Below are positions 6,652 through 8,260 of a DNA stretch of 8,260 bases, one piece after another. Position numbers and translations under genes: made by a program. Below the pieces are notes generated by a model. The model did no database searches. It saw only the letters and a list, made by a program, of their open reading frames with translations, and had not been told where the DNA came from. Position 1 is the first letter of the stretch; every line of letters begins with the position of its first letter. Origin of the DNA: Pseudonocardiales bacterium (GTDB lineage: Bacteria; Actinomycetota; Actinomycetes; Mycobacteriales; Jatrophihabitantaceae); contig JAODNL010000140.1 of assembly GCA_025465405.1 (NCBI GenBank), positions 1 to 8,260 on the forward strand, given 5' to 3'.

Positions 6652-8252
6652 GGTTCTCGGTCCTGACGCCGGTGTTCGACCCACCTCCAGCAGCATTGCG
6701 CGCGAGCATCGACTCCGTGCTGCACCAGTCCCACGACGACTGGGAACTCATCCTTGTCGACGACCAGTCGCGCGACCCCGTCATTCGCGCGCTGCTCGCC
6801 GAACTGGCCACGCGCGACCGCCGCATCACGGTTGTCACCCGCGCGGCCAACGGCGGCATCTCGGCGGCGTCGCAGGACGCGCTCGACCGGGCGCAGGGTG
6901 AGTTCGCGGCCCTACTCGACCACGACGACCTCCTGACCCCGAATGCGCTGGAACGTGTGGCGAGGGCGCTCACGGAACAGCCCGAAATCGACTACGTCTA
7001 CAGCGACGAGGACAAGATCGACGACGACGGTGACCTGTCCGATCGCTTCTTCAAGCCGGTCTGGTCACCCGAACGGCTGCGCAGTCAGATGTACACCGCG
7101 CACCTGTCGGTGGTGCGCACCTCCCTGGCCCGCGAGGTCGGCGGCTTCCGCCCCGGATTCGACGGCTCGCAGGACCATGATCTGGTGCTCCGGGTGACCG
7201 AGCAGGCCCGCCACATCGTGCACATTCCCGAGGTCCTGTACCACTGGCGGGTCCTGCCCGGGTCTTCCGCGAGTGATCCGCGCGCGAAGAGTTACGCCTG
7301 GGACGCGGGCCGCCGCGCTGTGCAGGACCACGTCGATCGGGTGGGCATCGACGGAACGGTCGATTTCGGCCCGCTGCCCGGCACGTATCGCATCGAGCGC
7401 CGGCTGCCGGCGGAGCGCGCGGTCAGCATTGTGATCCCGACGCGGGGCAGCTCGGGTCTGGTGTGGGGACAGCAGCGCTGCTTCGTCGTCGAGGCCGTGC
7501 GTACCCTTCTCGACCACACCGATCACGAGAACCTCGAGATCGTGGTGGTGGCTGACTCGGCCACCCCACGTGATGTCATCGACACGCTGCACGCGATCGC
7601 GGGTGACAAGCTCGTCGTCGTCCCCTACGCCGAGCCGTTCAACTTCAGCCGCAAGTGCAATATCGGGTACCTGGCGGCGCGCGGCGACGTGATCGTCTTG
7701 CTCAACGACGACGTCGAGGTGGTCTCTGATCGGTGGCTCGAGAATCTTTGCGCGCCACTCGAGGATCCGGCGGTTGGGTTGACCGGAGCGAAGCTGTTCT
7801 ACAGCGACGGAACCGTCCAGCACGCCGGGCACCTCTACGACCGCAACGAGTACAGCCACGCGTTCCTCGGCGCGAGCCCGGACTCAACGGTCGCCTTCTC
7901 GGCGCTGCACATAGATCGCGAGACATCCGGAGTGACCGCGGCATGCGCCGCACTGAGGCGCGAGACCTACGCCGAGATCGGTGGATTCTGCGAGGATCTG
8001 CCGGGCAACTTCAACGACGTCGACTTCTGCTTCAAGCTGACGCACAGCGGGCGACGGATCGTGTGCCTGGCGCACGTCGAGCTGTACCACTTCGAGTCCC
8101 GCACGCGCGAGCCGACCGTGCACCGCTGGGAGCACGAACGGGTGATCAATCGATGGGGCAGCTACGCGGTCGACCCGTATCTACCGCTGCAGTACGGCGC
8201 CCCGGCGGCCGCGCAGCGACTTCCGCGTAAGCGTCGGATCCCGGCACGCTGA
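6648..8252 (+). CDS. Tandem two-domain GT2 glycosyltransferase (RfbC-like)
   Basis: A 534-residue, probably cytoplasmic enzyme with two consecutive GT-A domains. Domain 1 (about 1-235) has FSVLTPVFDP (3-12), LVDDQS (36-41), the metal-binding LLDHDDLL (89-96), YVYSDEDKID (116-125), FFKPVWSPE (134-142), GGFRPGFDGSQDHDLVLR (165-182) and the closing VLYHWR. This order is that of the Myxococcus RfbC-like GT2 group, linked to O-antigen biosynthesis. Domain 2 (about 258-500) has VSIVIPTRG (259-267), RKCNIGYLAARGDVIVLLND (335-354), the acidic NDDVE (353-357), HAGH (392-395) and NFNDVDFCFKL (454-464), like rhamnosyltransferase-type COG1216 enzymes. Both domains keep their acidic metal-binding motifs, so both may be active and add two sugars, or alternate linkages, to a growing glycan; the sugars are unknown. 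No membrane segments; the tail is basic. The GTG start overlaps the upstream TGA as GTGA and has no strong Shine-Dalgarno sequence, pointing to translational coupling. An open frame extends upstream to 6429 but only as a shadow of the preceding gene. Confidence 0.95.
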   Translation: MRFSVLTPVFDPPPAALRASIDSVLHQSHDDWELILVDDQSRDPVIRALLAELATRDRRITVVTRAANGGISAASQDALDRAQGEFAALLDHDDLLTPNALERVARALTEQPEIDYVYSDEDKIDDDGDLSDRFFKPVWSPERLRSQMYTAHLSVVRTSLAREVGGFRPGFDGSQDHDLVLRVTEQARHIVHIPEVLYHWRVLPGSSASDPRAKSYAWDAGRRAVQDHVDRVGIDGTVDFGPLPGTYRIERRLPAERAVSIVIPTRGSSGLVWGQQRCFVVEAVRTLLDHTDHENLEIVVVADSATPRDVIDTLHAIAGDKLVVVPYAEPFNFSRKCNIGYLAARGDVIVLLNDDVEVVSDRWLENLCAPLEDPAVGLTGAKLFYSDGTVQHAGHLYDRNEYSHAFLGASPDSTVAFSALHIDRETSGVTAACAALRRETYAEIGGFCEDLPGNFNDVDFCFKLTHSGRRIVCLAHVELYHFESRTREPTVHRWEHERVINRWGSYAVDPYLPLQYGAPAAAQRLPRKRRIPAR

Positions 8253-8260
8253 GCGCTATC

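Noticed and set aside
1..8260. Phage defence, toxin-antitoxin, CRISPR, transposon, tRNA or rRNA content
   Set aside because: No array-like repeats, transposase or integrase motifs, tRNA-like cloverleaf or rRNA sequence were recognised; every gene fits glycan or membrane families.

Overview
The window is GC-rich with densely packed genes, GTG starts, few TTA codons and long antisense shadow frames, all typical of an actinobacterium (Actinomycetota). I cannot place it to genus. Five genes are supported, and all look like parts of a cell-envelope or surface glycan pathway. No RNA genes, insertion sequences, CRISPR arrays or integrase-type elements were seen.

Layout: (1) about 4-1062 (-), a membrane-anchored GT2 glycosyltransferase of the dolichyl/polyprenyl-phosphate sugar synthase type. 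(2) About 1098-2939 (+), a polytopic DUF2142-type membrane protein, divergent from gene 1 with almost no intergenic space. (3) 2906-5743 (-), a 945-residue YfhO-type membrane protein whose 3' end overlaps gene 2 by 34 bp in convergent orientation. Its start is fixed by a strong AGGAGGTG ribosome binding site. (4) 5947-6651 (+), a small protein with a degenerate Rossmann/methyltransferase-like region followed by a coiled coil and a TTWRIG tail. (5) 6648-8252 (+), a tandem two-domain GT2 glycosyltransferase resembling RfbC, overlapping gene 4 by four bases (GTGA). A 203-bp divergent region (5744-5946) separates genes 3 and 4 and probably holds their promoters. There is no gene-free stretch over 300 bases.

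How the genes may work together (inference): gene 1 would load a sugar onto a polyprenyl phosphate on the cytoplasmic face. Genes 2 and 3 have the architecture of GT-C-like membrane enzymes, which use lipid-phosphate sugars outside the membrane. Gene 5 would extend a glycan in the cytoplasm, with gene 4 as a coupled accessory or scaffold. The orientation (-,+,-,+,+) means this is a cluster of at least four transcription units, not one operon.

Nothing here is clearly a new system. The points most worth a second look are the apparently dead methyltransferase-like partner coupled to the tandem glycosyltransferase, the large extracytoplasmic region of the YfhO-type protein, and the very tight divergent and convergent gene junctions.
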